DNA of 64,000 nt, from contig CAZQKE010000093.1 in the NCBI GenBank assembly GCA_964593865.1, positions 1-64,000 on the forward strand. The letters run 5' to 3'. This document shows positions 57,291 through 64,000 of this stretch, in pieces. The notes under the pieces were generated by a model. That model was not told the DNA's origin and searched no databases. It saw only the letters and a list, made by a program, of their open reading frames with translations. The position numbers were made by a program, and so were the translations under genes. This stretch comes from CAZQKE01 sp964593865 (lineage in GTDB: Bacteria > Chloroflexota > Anaerolineae > JAAYZQ01). The first letter of the stretch is position 1. Each line of letters begins with the position of its first letter.

Positions 57291-58447
57291 GGCCCGTGGT
57301 TGCGGTCATAAAAGATTTTGAACAGACGGGCATCCATCCGCCGCCACAGCCGCCGCCAGAAAGAACGCATCTGCGCCCAGCGGTAGCGTATGGTGCGCCA
57401 GAGGGTCATCCGCCGCGAAGGAGTGGGCGGCGGCAAAGGCAAGCTCCAGCGGATGACCGAAGCGGCCCAGGTCAGCCCTGCACCAAAGCCGACGCAGACG
57501 ATGACATCCCCCCGCTTGATCAGGTCCTGTTCAATGGCCTCGCACAGGGCGATGGGAATCGAAGCGGCGGAGGTGTTGCCGTAGAATTTGAGGTTGGAAA
57601 ACATCCGCTGGGGCGGGACGCCCAGGCCTTTGGCCGCCGATTGGAGGATGCGGTCGTTGGCCTGGTGGGGGATGAACAAGTGCACGTCTTCGATGCTCAG
57701 CCCTGCCTTTTCCAGCACCTGGCGGGTGGCTTCGGGCATGATGCGGGTGGCGAAGCGAAAGACCTGGCGTCCGTCCATGCGGGCGAAGTGGAGCCGGGCT
57801 TCCACCGTTTCTGCGCTGGCCGGTTGCGCGCTGCCTCCTGCGGGCAGGATCAACAGGTCACCGCCGGAGCCATCGGCCCCCAGGACGGAGGCCAAAATGC
57901 CTCCCGGTGCATCGCTGGCCTGCAGCACTACCGCCCCGGCCCCATCGCCAAAAAGGATACAGGTCCCCCGGTCGGTCCAATCTACAATGCGGGAAAGGGT
58001 CTCCGCGCCGACGATGAGGGCATTGCGGTACATGCCGGACATCAGCATCCCGGCGGCGACGCTCATGGCGTACACAAAGCCGGAGCAGCCGGCAGAAAGG
58101 TCAAAAGCGGCGGCCCGGTTCGCACCCAAGGCGTTTTGGAGCAAGCAAGCGGTGGCCGGGAAGGCGTGGTCGGGGGTGACGGTGGCGACGATCACCAGCT
58201 CCACGTGGGCGGGATCCATGTCGGCCACGTCCAACGCAGCCTGTGCCGCTTGCAGAGCCAGGGTAAAGGTCGTTTCGCCCTCCCCCGCAATGCGGCGTTC
58301 GGCGATGCCGGTCCGTTTCCGGATCCACTCGTCGGAGGTATCTACCAGCGCAGCCAGGTCGTCATTGGTCAGCACGCGCTCGGGGATGGCCTTGCCCCAA
58401 CCCACGATGTGGGCGCGGAGTTGGGGTCCATCGCGGCGATGGGCCAA
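57287..58447 (-). CDS. fabH: 3-oxoacyl-ACP synthase III with basic, Trp-rich C-terminal extension
   Basis: 386 aa, about 50 residues longer than usual. It starts fatty-acid elongation by condensing an acyl-CoA with malonyl-ACP. The Cys-His-Asn triad is visible in LSAGCSGF, IPHQAND and FYGNTSAAS, and the end of the normal enzyme is FGAGLTWAASVIRW. After it comes PLPPPTPSRRMTLWRTIRYR and an Arg/Trp-rich helix (MRSFWRRLWRRMDARLFKIF) that could be amphipathic and membrane-seeking. The start is TTG six bases after the fabF stop, with GGGAGGAA some 11 bases upstream. It overlaps the carboxyltransferase gene by ATGA. Confidence 0.93.
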   Translation of the reverse strand: MAHRRDGPQLRAHIVGWGKAIPERVLTNDDLAALVDTSDEWIRKRTGIAERRIAGEGETTFTLALQAAQAALDVADMDPAHVELVIVATVTPDHAFPATACLLQNALGANRAAAFDLSAGCSGFVYAMSVAAGMLMSGMYRNALIVGAETLSRIVDWTDRGTCILFGDGAGAVVLQASDAPGGILASVLGADGSGGDLLILPAGGSAQPASAETVEARLHFARMDGRQVFRFATRIMPEATRQVLEKAGLSIEDVHLFIPHQANDRILQSAAKGLGVPPQRMFSNLKFYGNTSAASIPIALCEAIEQDLIKRGDVIVCVGFGAGLTWAASVIRWSLPLPPPTPSRRMTLWRTIRYRWAQMRSFWRRLWRRMDARLFKIFYDRNHGP

Positions 58448-58453
58448 CGGGCG

Positions 58454-59698
58454 CTATTCCTCCCAGCGTTTGAACAACAGGGTGGCGTTGTGACCGCCAA
58501 AGCCAAAAGAGTTGGACAGAACCGTGCGGGGCCGCACTTCGCGGGCCACATTGGGCACATAGTCCAGGTCGCATTCGGGATCGGGATATTCGTAGTTGAT
58601 GGTCGGATGCACGATGCCGGTCTCCAGGGTTTTGACACAGGCAACGGCCTCCACCGCCCCGGCGGCGCCCATCAGGTGGCCGATCATCGACTTGGTGGAG
58701 CTAACGGGCACTTTGTAGGCATAGTCGCCAAAGACGGTGCGGATGGCCCGCGTTTCGATGGGATCGTTGAGGGGCGTGCTGGTCCCGTGGGCATTGATGT
58801 ATTCAACCTCTTCCGGTAGAAGGCCGGCATCCTCCAGGGCAAGGCGCATGGAAAGGGCTGCACCGGCCCCTTCGGTATCGGGTGCGGTGATATGGAAGGC
58901 ATCGCAACTGACGCCATAGCCGACCAGCTCGGCGTAAATGCGTGCCCCGCGCTTCTGGGCGTGTTCCAGGCTCTCCAGGATCAGGATTCCGGCCCCTTCA
59001 CCGACCACAAAGCCGTCGCGCTTGGCGTCGAAGGGGCGGCTGGCCTTTTCCGGTTCGTCGTTACGGCGGGAAACGGCCCGCATGTTGCTCAGAGCAGCCA
59101 GGGTAACGGGGTGCATGGCCGTCTCTGCCCCACCGCAAATCATGACATCGGCGACGCCGTGGCGGATGCGTTCCGCGCCTTCACCGATGGCATTGTTGCC
59201 TGTAGCGCAGGCCGAGGAGACGGAGAGGGCCGGTCCGTGGATGCCGTATTCTATGGCCACTTCGCCTGCTCCGGCGTTGGGCATCATCATCGGGATCATC
59301 AACGCGCTCACCCGCCGAGGCCCCCGCGAGTACAGCACATCCAGGTTGTCCAGCAAGGTCTCGACGCCACCGATGCCTGTGCCGATGATGACTCCTACGT
59401 TGCGGTTATTGCCGTTCTGCCGGAATTTCAATCCGGCATCGTTGACGGCCTCATGGGCAGCGACCAATACCATCTGGATAAAGCGGTTGGTCCGCTTGGC
59501 CCGCTTGCGCCCCAACAGGGCAACCGGGTCAAAGTCTTTGACCTCGGCAGCAATGCGCACATCCTGGTCAGAGGCGTCAAAGGCCGTCACCGGGCCTACA
59601 CCCGACCGCCCTTCGATCAACCCTTGCCAAAAGGTGGGAACATCGTTGCCCAAGGGGGTCACGGCCCCCAGACCGGTGATGACCACTCGCTTCCGCAT
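58454..59698 (-). CDS. fabF: 3-oxoacyl-ACP synthase II
   Basis: 414 aa, normal for FabF. The elongation condensing enzyme motifs are complete: RVVITGLGAVTPLGND, active-site Cys in VSSACATGNNAIG, His in NAHGTSTPLNDPIE, SMIGHLMGAAGAVEA and NSFGFGGHNATL. It is the first gene of the five-gene minus-strand operon. An acyl-carrier-protein gene, often next to fabF, is absent here. The start at 59698 has GGGAGG six bases upstream; the frame is open to 59899 but that stretch has no family similarity and crosses repeat D. Confidence 0.96.
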   Translation of the reverse strand: MRKRVVITGLGAVTPLGNDVPTFWQGLIEGRSGVGPVTAFDASDQDVRIAAEVKDFDPVALLGRKRAKRTNRFIQMVLVAAHEAVNDAGLKFRQNGNNRNVGVIIGTGIGGVETLLDNLDVLYSRGPRRVSALMIPMMMPNAGAGEVAIEYGIHGPALSVSSACATGNNAIGEGAERIRHGVADVMICGGAETAMHPVTLAALSNMRAVSRRNDEPEKASRPFDAKRDGFVVGEGAGILILESLEHAQKRGARIYAELVGYGVSCDAFHITAPDTEGAGAALSMRLALEDAGLLPEEVEYINAHGTSTPLNDPIETRAIRTVFGDYAYKVPVSSTKSMIGHLMGAAGAVEAVACVKTLETGIVHPTINYEYPDPECDLDYVPNVAREVRPRTVLSNSFGFGGHNATLLFKRWEE

Positions 59699-59976
59699 GT
59701 TTCCTCCCTTACCAGTCAGAAACGCTCGGCGCCCCATGGATAGGAGCATGGACTTTTCCGGTTCATAAAACACCAAGGGGTCCCAAAAGATGCGCTTTGG
59801 AATGTAAAGGTGGAAGGAAGTCACCGATCTCCGGCCCACCGCCGACGTCTCGCGCGGGGGCAACGGCGGCTCAGATCGCCTGCGCGGGCGGGCGGCCAAC
59901 GGTCGGCGGGTGCGGTTTCAACCGCCATTTTTTGCGAGTCTGCAATGGAGGAGGATGCGGGTTCGACGGTGCCGGG
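59699..59976. other. 278-bp gap upstream of fabF
   Basis: Includes the fabF ribosome binding site, a composite A/D-type repeat (about 59870-59935) and no recognisable gene. I could not find a convincing -35/-10 pair for fabF. Confidence 0.5.
59910..59933 (+). repeat. Dispersed repeat D, copy 3
   Basis: GTGCGGTTTCAACCGCCATT followed by TTTT, preceded by CGGCCAACGGTCGGCGG, which parallels the sequence before copy 2 at 40166. Confidence 0.7.
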
Positions 59977-61386
59977 TCATACCGCGCGGCGAATGGCTTC
60001 TGCCAAGCGGCGTGCCCGTTGGGGAGCATCGCCTATGTAGTTTCGCACGTTGAGGATTTCCCGCACGCGGGGGGCAGATAGGTAGGTCAAGATGGCAGCA
60101 TCGGCGGCCAGCCGGTCGGCCAGGGGGTTCGGCTCCCCTCGTTGGAGGGCCTCCCAAGCGGCCAGGCTGTGCTGCCGGATGACCTGATGCATTGCTTGGC
60201 GGTCCGCACCGGCTTTGACCAACTCCATCAACAACGGTTCGGTGGCGGCAAAAGGGCCGTAGGTTATCAGATTGCGCTCCGTTGCCTCGGCGCGGATGAC
60301 CAACCCCTCTACGATGCGATGGGCACGGCGCAACGCCTCATCGGCCAAGAGGAAGGCTTGGGGCAAGAGCAGACGCCGGTTGCCCGAATCGTCCAGGGTG
60401 CGCTCCAAAAGGGAATGGGCTGCGTTGTCCCAGGCGACGCGGGGCAGGGTAGCCAACAGGCGGGTTAGGCTATCCAGGTTCTCGGCGTTGATGGGATTGC
60501 GCTTGAAGGGCATGGCGGAGGAACCGATCTGTCGGCGGCCAAAGGGTTCGCTCCATTCGTCGAAAGGTTGGGCCTGTAAAAGGCGCAGGTCAAAGGCCAG
60601 TTTGTAGAGGGAAGCTCCCAATCCCGCCAGGGCGCTGACTACCAGCCAGTCCTGCTTGCGAGGGTAGGTTTGGGTGGCGACGGGAAATGCTTTCAGTCCC
60701 AGACGCTCCAGGACCAACGTCTCCAGGGTGGCAGCTTCGGCCCCCGTGGAAGCCAGCAGTTGGGCATAGGAAGCCGATGTGCCCACCGCGCCTTTGAACC
60801 CTTTGCCCCGCAGGTTGGACCGGACCCGGTGCAATTCCTCCCAATCGGTCAACAGGTCTTGGCCGTACTGGGCCAGCCGGTAGCCGACCGTCGTCGGTTC
60901 GGCAGGCTGAAGGTGAGTCCAAGCCATACATACCCGGTCGGCATAGGCTTCAATGCGCTCGGCGAGGGTGCGCAAGAGGACGGCGAGCCGTTCTAGGATC
61001 AGGTCCAGGGCCTGTTGCTGGCGTAGGATGTCGGCGTTGTCCTCAATGTCCGCGCTGGTGGCCCCCAAGTGGATGATGCCCCCACCGACGGGACATTGCT
61101 CGGCAAAGGTTTTGATCTCGGCCATCAGATCATGTTTGATCTCGGCCTCAATCCGATGGGCGCGGGCTACATCTACCTCGTCGGCATGGGCACGGAGGTC
61201 GGCAGCCTGCTCTTCCGTGATCAAGCCCAGGTCGGCTTGGGCTTCGGCCAGGGCGACCCAGATGCGGCGGTAAAGGCGACGTTTGTGCTCTTCGCTCCAT
61301 AGGCGGCGCATCTCCGGGCTGCCGTAACGCCATGTCAGCGGGGAAAGATAGGTTCCATAGCCAAAGGCCTCTCCGGTGTCGCTCAT
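59977..61386 (-). CDS. purB: Adenylosuccinate lyase
   Basis: 469 aa. Cleaves adenylosuccinate and SAICAR in purine synthesis. The fumarase/aspartase signature is present as GSSAMPFKRNPINAENLD. Other family blocks are HLGATSADIEDNAD, WTHLQPAEPTTVGYR and the catalytic-His region. The C-terminal domain continues to YIGDAPQRARRLAE. Its ATG overlaps the stop of the upstream nitrilase-type gene (ATGA), so the two are co-expressed. Confidence 0.96.
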   Translation of the reverse strand: MSDTGEAFGYGTYLSPLTWRYGSPEMRRLWSEEHKRRLYRRIWVALAEAQADLGLITEEQAADLRAHADEVDVARAHRIEAEIKHDLMAEIKTFAEQCPVGGGIIHLGATSADIEDNADILRQQQALDLILERLAVLLRTLAERIEAYADRVCMAWTHLQPAEPTTVGYRLAQYGQDLLTDWEELHRVRSNLRGKGFKGAVGTSASYAQLLASTGAEAATLETLVLERLGLKAFPVATQTYPRKQDWLVVSALAGLGASLYKLAFDLRLLQAQPFDEWSEPFGRRQIGSSAMPFKRNPINAENLDSLTRLLATLPRVAWDNAAHSLLERTLDDSGNRRLLLPQAFLLADEALRRAHRIVEGLVIRAEATERNLITYGPFAATEPLLMELVKAGADRQAMHQVIRQHSLAAWEALQRGEPNPLADRLAADAAILTYLSAPRVREILNVRNYIGDAPQRARRLAEAIRRAV

Positions 61387-62168
61387 CCGTAGACCTCCGG
61401 TCGGCGGTCGGCGAGAAAGTCAAAAAGGCGGCGGGTGCGCTCCACTTCCTCCAGGTTCAGGGTGGCAAAGAGGAGGCCCGGTCCGCTCCCCCCCTCCACC
61501 AGCACCCGTGCCCAGGGGTCCACCGCCGCCGAATGCCCGCCATAGTCGGCGTCTTGATCCGCACCGACGCGGTTGCAGCCGACGACGAAAAATTGGTTTT
61601 CCACGGCCCGTGCCCGGAGGAGCAGCCGCCAGTGTTCAACGCGGCGGGTGGGCCATTCGGCAGGGATGAGGACCAAAACCGCACCGGCATCGGCGTAACG
61701 CCGCCACATTTCGGGGAAGCGTAGGTCGTAGCAGATGGCCAATGCGGTCCGGCCCCACGGCAGGTCAAAGGTGGGCAAAGTATCGCCGGCGGACATGTAT
61801 TCTGCTTCGCCAAAGGGTTTCCACAGGTGCACCTTGCGATAGGAACCGCACAGGGTCCCATCGGGGCCGTAGAGGGCGGCAGTGTTGAAGGGCCGCCCTT
61901 CCGGATTGGCCTCCAAAGCAGAGCCGACGATGTACAGATGGTATCGGCGGGCCAGGCCTGCCATTTCGCCAAAGTCACCCTCATCCAGTGGGGCAGCATA
62001 GGTGTCACTGCGGACCAGGTCGTAGCCGGTCGTCCACAATTCCGGCAAGATCAGCAGATCGGCTCCTTTATCCGCCGCCTCGGCGGCCAGGATGTGGGCC
62101 GTTGCCAGATTTTCTTCTCGTCGGCCCAGGGCGATCTCCATCTGGGCCAGGGCTACGGTGATCTCCAT
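61383..62168 (-). CDS. Nitrilase-superfamily amidase (omega-amidase/Nit2-like)
   Basis: 261 aa. It has the complete Glu-Lys-Cys catalytic triad: Glu in LLILPELWTTGYD, Lys in YRKVHLWKPFGE and Cys in ALAICYDLRFPE. Such enzymes hydrolyse amides of small carboxylic acids; the HLW-PFGE and YDLRFPEM spacing fits omega-amidase-like or carbamoyl-type branches. The substrate is not determinable. The start at 62168 is chosen because MEITVALAQMEIALGRREEN is the family N terminus and because an extended -10 TGCTAGAAT lies 12 bases upstream (62185-62180), implying a very short leader. It is coupled to purB. Confidence 0.92.
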   Translation of the reverse strand: MEITVALAQMEIALGRREENLATAHILAAEAADKGADLLILPELWTTGYDLVRSDTYAAPLDEGDFGEMAGLARRYHLYIVGSALEANPEGRPFNTAALYGPDGTLCGSYRKVHLWKPFGEAEYMSAGDTLPTFDLPWGRTALAICYDLRFPEMWRRYADAGAVLVLIPAEWPTRRVEHWRLLLRARAVENQFFVVGCNRVGADQDADYGGHSAAVDPWARVLVEGGSGPGLLFATLNLEEVERTRRLFDFLADRRPEVYG

Positions 62169-62179
62169 CGTTCGCTCCC

Positions 62180-62185
62180 ATTCTA
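62180..62185 (-). promoter_or_regulatory. Extended -10 element before the amidase-purB pair
   Basis: TGCTAGAAT on the minus strand; no good -35 at 17 bp (GTGCCT). The predicted start site is about five bases before the ATG at 62168, another near-leaderless arrangement. Confidence 0.45.
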
Positions 62186-62223
62186 GCACGGTCGCCCCGC
62201 ACAGGCACAGGTGAGCCGTGAGA

Positions 62224-62850
62224 TCAGGAAATTTTCATCACAACATCGTTGATGACGTTGGCCGCCTCATCCCCCCGGTCGGCACAATTGCTCAGATGGC
62301 GATAGATTTCGCGCAGTTTGAGCATCTCCATAATGCGGTGGATGTCATCAGGCCCGGAAAACAGTTCGGACACGGCCTCCCGGTAGATGCTCTCCACCTG
62401 GTTCTCCAGGGCTTTGGCCTTGGTCGCATGTTTGCTGGCAGCGTGGGGATCTGTCTTGAGGATGAGCATGGCCTGATGGATCTCCTCGGCGGCGTCCTGG
62501 AGCACGGCGACCAGTTTGCGCAAATAGTCGTTCGGCTCCACGTCCAGGACTTCCATCTCGTCCACGGTGGCGTAAGCGTAGTCCATTATGTCATCAATGG
62601 CCCGTGATAAGGCAAAGATGTCCTCCCGGTCCATGGGGGTCACGAAAGTCCGGTTCAGGTCGTCAATGAGGATGCGTCGTACTTCATCGGCATCCTTTTC
62701 TGCTTGACGCACGGCAGCAGCATGTTTGGCCGACCGTTTTTTCATATAGGCTTCCAGGGCGTTCATGCCCCGCAGGGTGATCTCGGTCTGTTGGATCAGC
62801 GATTGTAGGAATTTATCGGGGTGGCGTCTGAACAGAGTGCGCAGTCCCAA
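62224..62850 (-). CDS. DUF47/PhoU-like phosphate-transport regulator
   Basis: 208 aa, all-helical, matching the DUF47 family length. Typical features are a basic start (LRTLFRRHPDKFLQSLIQQ), EKDADEVRRILIDDLNRTFV, TPMDREDIFALSRAIDDIMD with the acidic metal-binding residues, and LREIYRHLSNCADRGDEAANV near the end. These proteins usually partner a Pit-type phosphate transporter, which is not in this window. A TTG start at 62850 is chosen because GGGAGG lies six bases upstream; the ATG at 62886 has none. Confidence 0.87.
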   Translation of the reverse strand: MGLRTLFRRHPDKFLQSLIQQTEITLRGMNALEAYMKKRSAKHAAAVRQAEKDADEVRRILIDDLNRTFVTPMDREDIFALSRAIDDIMDYAYATVDEMEVLDVEPNDYLRKLVAVLQDAAEEIHQAMLILKTDPHAASKHATKAKALENQVESIYREAVSELFSGPDDIHRIMEMLKLREIYRHLSNCADRGDEAANVINDVVMKIS

Positions 62851-62967
62851 CGTCTTCCTCCCTAAAAGGTTTGTGAACGGCGCCACACGGCGCAGCCCAC
62901 GATCTTGCCCCCATCCCAGGCCGCCGCGCTCCCCTTTGTCGGGGGTAGGCCGGGAGGAGCGCGGGAG

Positions 62968-63741
62968 TTATTCCGGCGTCACGTAGGCGGCGGTGATGCC
63001 CCCGTCCACCACAAATTCCGTGCCGGTAACGTAAGACGATTCATCGGAAGCCAAGTAGAGGGCAGCATAGGCCATCTCCCGCGCCAGGCCGAAACGCCCC
63101 ATGGGGATATGGACCAACCGCCGTTGCTTTTTCTCTTCGGTATCCAGGAATTTCATCAGCAATTCGGTATGTAGAGGACCGGGGCAAAGGGCATTGACGC
63201 GGATGTTTTCGCGGGCGTGGACGACGGCCAACTCCCGCGTCAGGGCCAGGACACCGCCCTTGCTGGCCGTGTAGGCCACCTGGGGGGTCGCCGCCCCCAT
63301 CAGGGCGACAAAGGAGGCGGTGTTGATGATTGAGCCGCCTCCGGCGCGGCGCAAAGCGGGGATGCCGTACTTGCACCCCAAGAACACGCCCTTGAGGTTG
63401 ACGTTCATGGTCAGATCCCACACCTCTTCCGATGTGTTCACGGCATCGCCATCTGCGCTGTGCATGATGCCCGCGTTGTTGAACAGGATGTCAAGCCGAC
63501 CGTACTGCTCTTCGGCAGCACGGACCATCTTTTCACAGTCGGCGGCCTGGGAAACGTCGGCGTGGACGTAGATGGCCTCGCCACCTTGCTCACGGATAAG
63601 GGCAACGGTTTCTTCCCCGGCCCGGTCGTTGATGTCTACGGCGACGATCTTGGCTCCTTCGGCGGCAAAAAGCAAGGCGGTCTCGCGACCAATGCCGCTG
63701 GCCGCGCCGGTAATCAAGGCTACTTTGTCCTTCAGTCTCAT
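62968..63741 (-). CDS. Short-chain dehydrogenase/reductase
   Basis: 257 aa, classical SDR. It has the NAD(P)-binding TGAASGIGRETALLF, NNAGIM, active-site Ser within NTASFVALMGA, the YTASKGG Tyr-Lys pair and a final TGTEFVVDGGITAAYV. An Asp at the end of strand 2 (IVAVDIND) suggests NAD(H) preference. The substrate is unknown; homologues include glucose and 3-oxoacyl dehydrogenases. The start follows AGGAG. The neighbour downstream is the DUF47 gene, 117 bp away. Confidence 0.92.
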   Translation of the reverse strand: MRLKDKVALITGAASGIGRETALLFAAEGAKIVAVDINDRAGEETVALIREQGGEAIYVHADVSQAADCEKMVRAAEEQYGRLDILFNNAGIMHSADGDAVNTSEEVWDLTMNVNLKGVFLGCKYGIPALRRAGGGSIINTASFVALMGAATPQVAYTASKGGVLALTRELAVVHARENIRVNALCPGPLHTELLMKFLDTEEKKQRRLVHIPMGRFGLAREMAYAALYLASDESSYVTGTEFVVDGGITAAYVTPE

Positions 63742-63836
63742 GATCGGCTCCTATTTCTGTATGTTGTGTGAGTCCGCCGGGAAGCAAAATCTCGCTTCTC
63801 GGCTCACGAATCCTTCAGACCGCCCCGCCCGGTGCG

Positions 63837-64000
63837 TCATGTGTTGCAGCCGGGCAGGACCAGGTGGTCGATCCAGTTGCGCAGCTCCTGCTCGCGGATG
63901 GCGGGGTCCAGGATGTCATCACCAACCCCCAGCTCCTGCCGCAGTTCCGCCGAATCGGGATTTTGGTGCAGGGCACGCATCTTGGCAGCATACGCACGTA
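63837..64000 (-). CDS. C-terminal fragment of an unidentified protein, cut by window end
   Basis: A minus-strand frame enters from the window edge and ends at TGA (63839-63837). It encodes about 54 residues: AAKMRALHQNPDSAELRQEL, then GVGDDILDPAIREQELRNWI and DHLVLPGCNT. Codon use and helical periodicity look coding, and it lies 95 bp before the SDR start on the same strand. I do not recognise the family. Confidence 0.5.
   Translation of the reverse strand, partial: RAYAAKMRALHQNPDSAELRQELGVGDDILDPAIREQELRNWIDHLVLPGCNT

Noticed and set aside
56061..58819. Long plus-strand open frames (367 and 522 codons) opposite the carboxyltransferase and fabH
   Set aside because: They are antisense shadows; the minus strand has intact catalytic motifs for both enzymes.

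Overview
The window reads as a GC-rich chromosomal segment of a bacterium that I would place in the phylum Chloroflexota (Anaerolineae/Caldilineae-like). This is inferred from gene content: very long HAMP-GAF proteins, a split acyl-CoA carboxylase inside a fab operon, a TGS-domain GTPase and many hairpin-forming intergenic repeats. No ribosomal RNA is present, so the placement is not proven. Several SigA-type promoters with exact 17-bp spacers can be read directly, two of them placed so that the mRNA would be nearly leaderless.

Region 1 (1-6.4 kb) is housekeeping. It holds a double Nudix protein, a dolichol-kinase-like membrane protein, proC, a radical SAM enzyme with a C-terminal CxxC, a RelE/ParE-like protein, a TGS GTPase and a convergent NarL-class sensor kinase.

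Region 2 (6.7-50.8 kb) is the outstanding feature: about 44 kb of same-strand signalling genes, many overlapping by 1-29 bp. It opens with two single-domain receivers and a membrane histidine kinase. Eleven large GAF proteins follow; none has a histidine-kinase, cyclase, EAL, HD-GYP, methyl-accepting or DNA-binding domain. All eleven end in the same roughly 50-residue C-terminal module, and most carry a peculiar Trp-rich GAF variant. Interleaved are a coiled-coil PD-(D/E)xK protein, an orphan ParA ATPase, a SpoIIAA/STAS-like protein and two orphan ABC-type solute-binding lipoproteins with no permease or ATPase. The locus ends with a DUF574-type methyltransferase, a small RsbR-N-like protein, a hybrid histidine kinase and, overlapping it, a threonine synthase fused to an apparently intact receiver domain. 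I interpret this as a sensory array in which kinase-less receptors feed a few kinases, with the amino-acid enzyme as one possible output. That interpretation is inference.

Region 3 (50.8-54.6 kb) has a GalE-like epimerase and two GT4-type glycosyltransferases. It is followed by tRNA-Gln(CTG) with its own promoter and a probable terminator.

Region 4 (54.9-64 kb) is on the minus strand. A fabF-fabH-carboxyltransferase-small protein-biotin carrier operon comes first, then purB with a nitrilase-family amidase, a DUF47/PhoU-like protein, an SDR dehydrogenase and the 3' end of an unidentified gene.

At least five families of short interspersed, mostly palindromic repeats occupy the intergenic spaces. 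They also intrude into coding sequence, notably as a 106-bp in-frame duplication within the leader of one lipoprotein.
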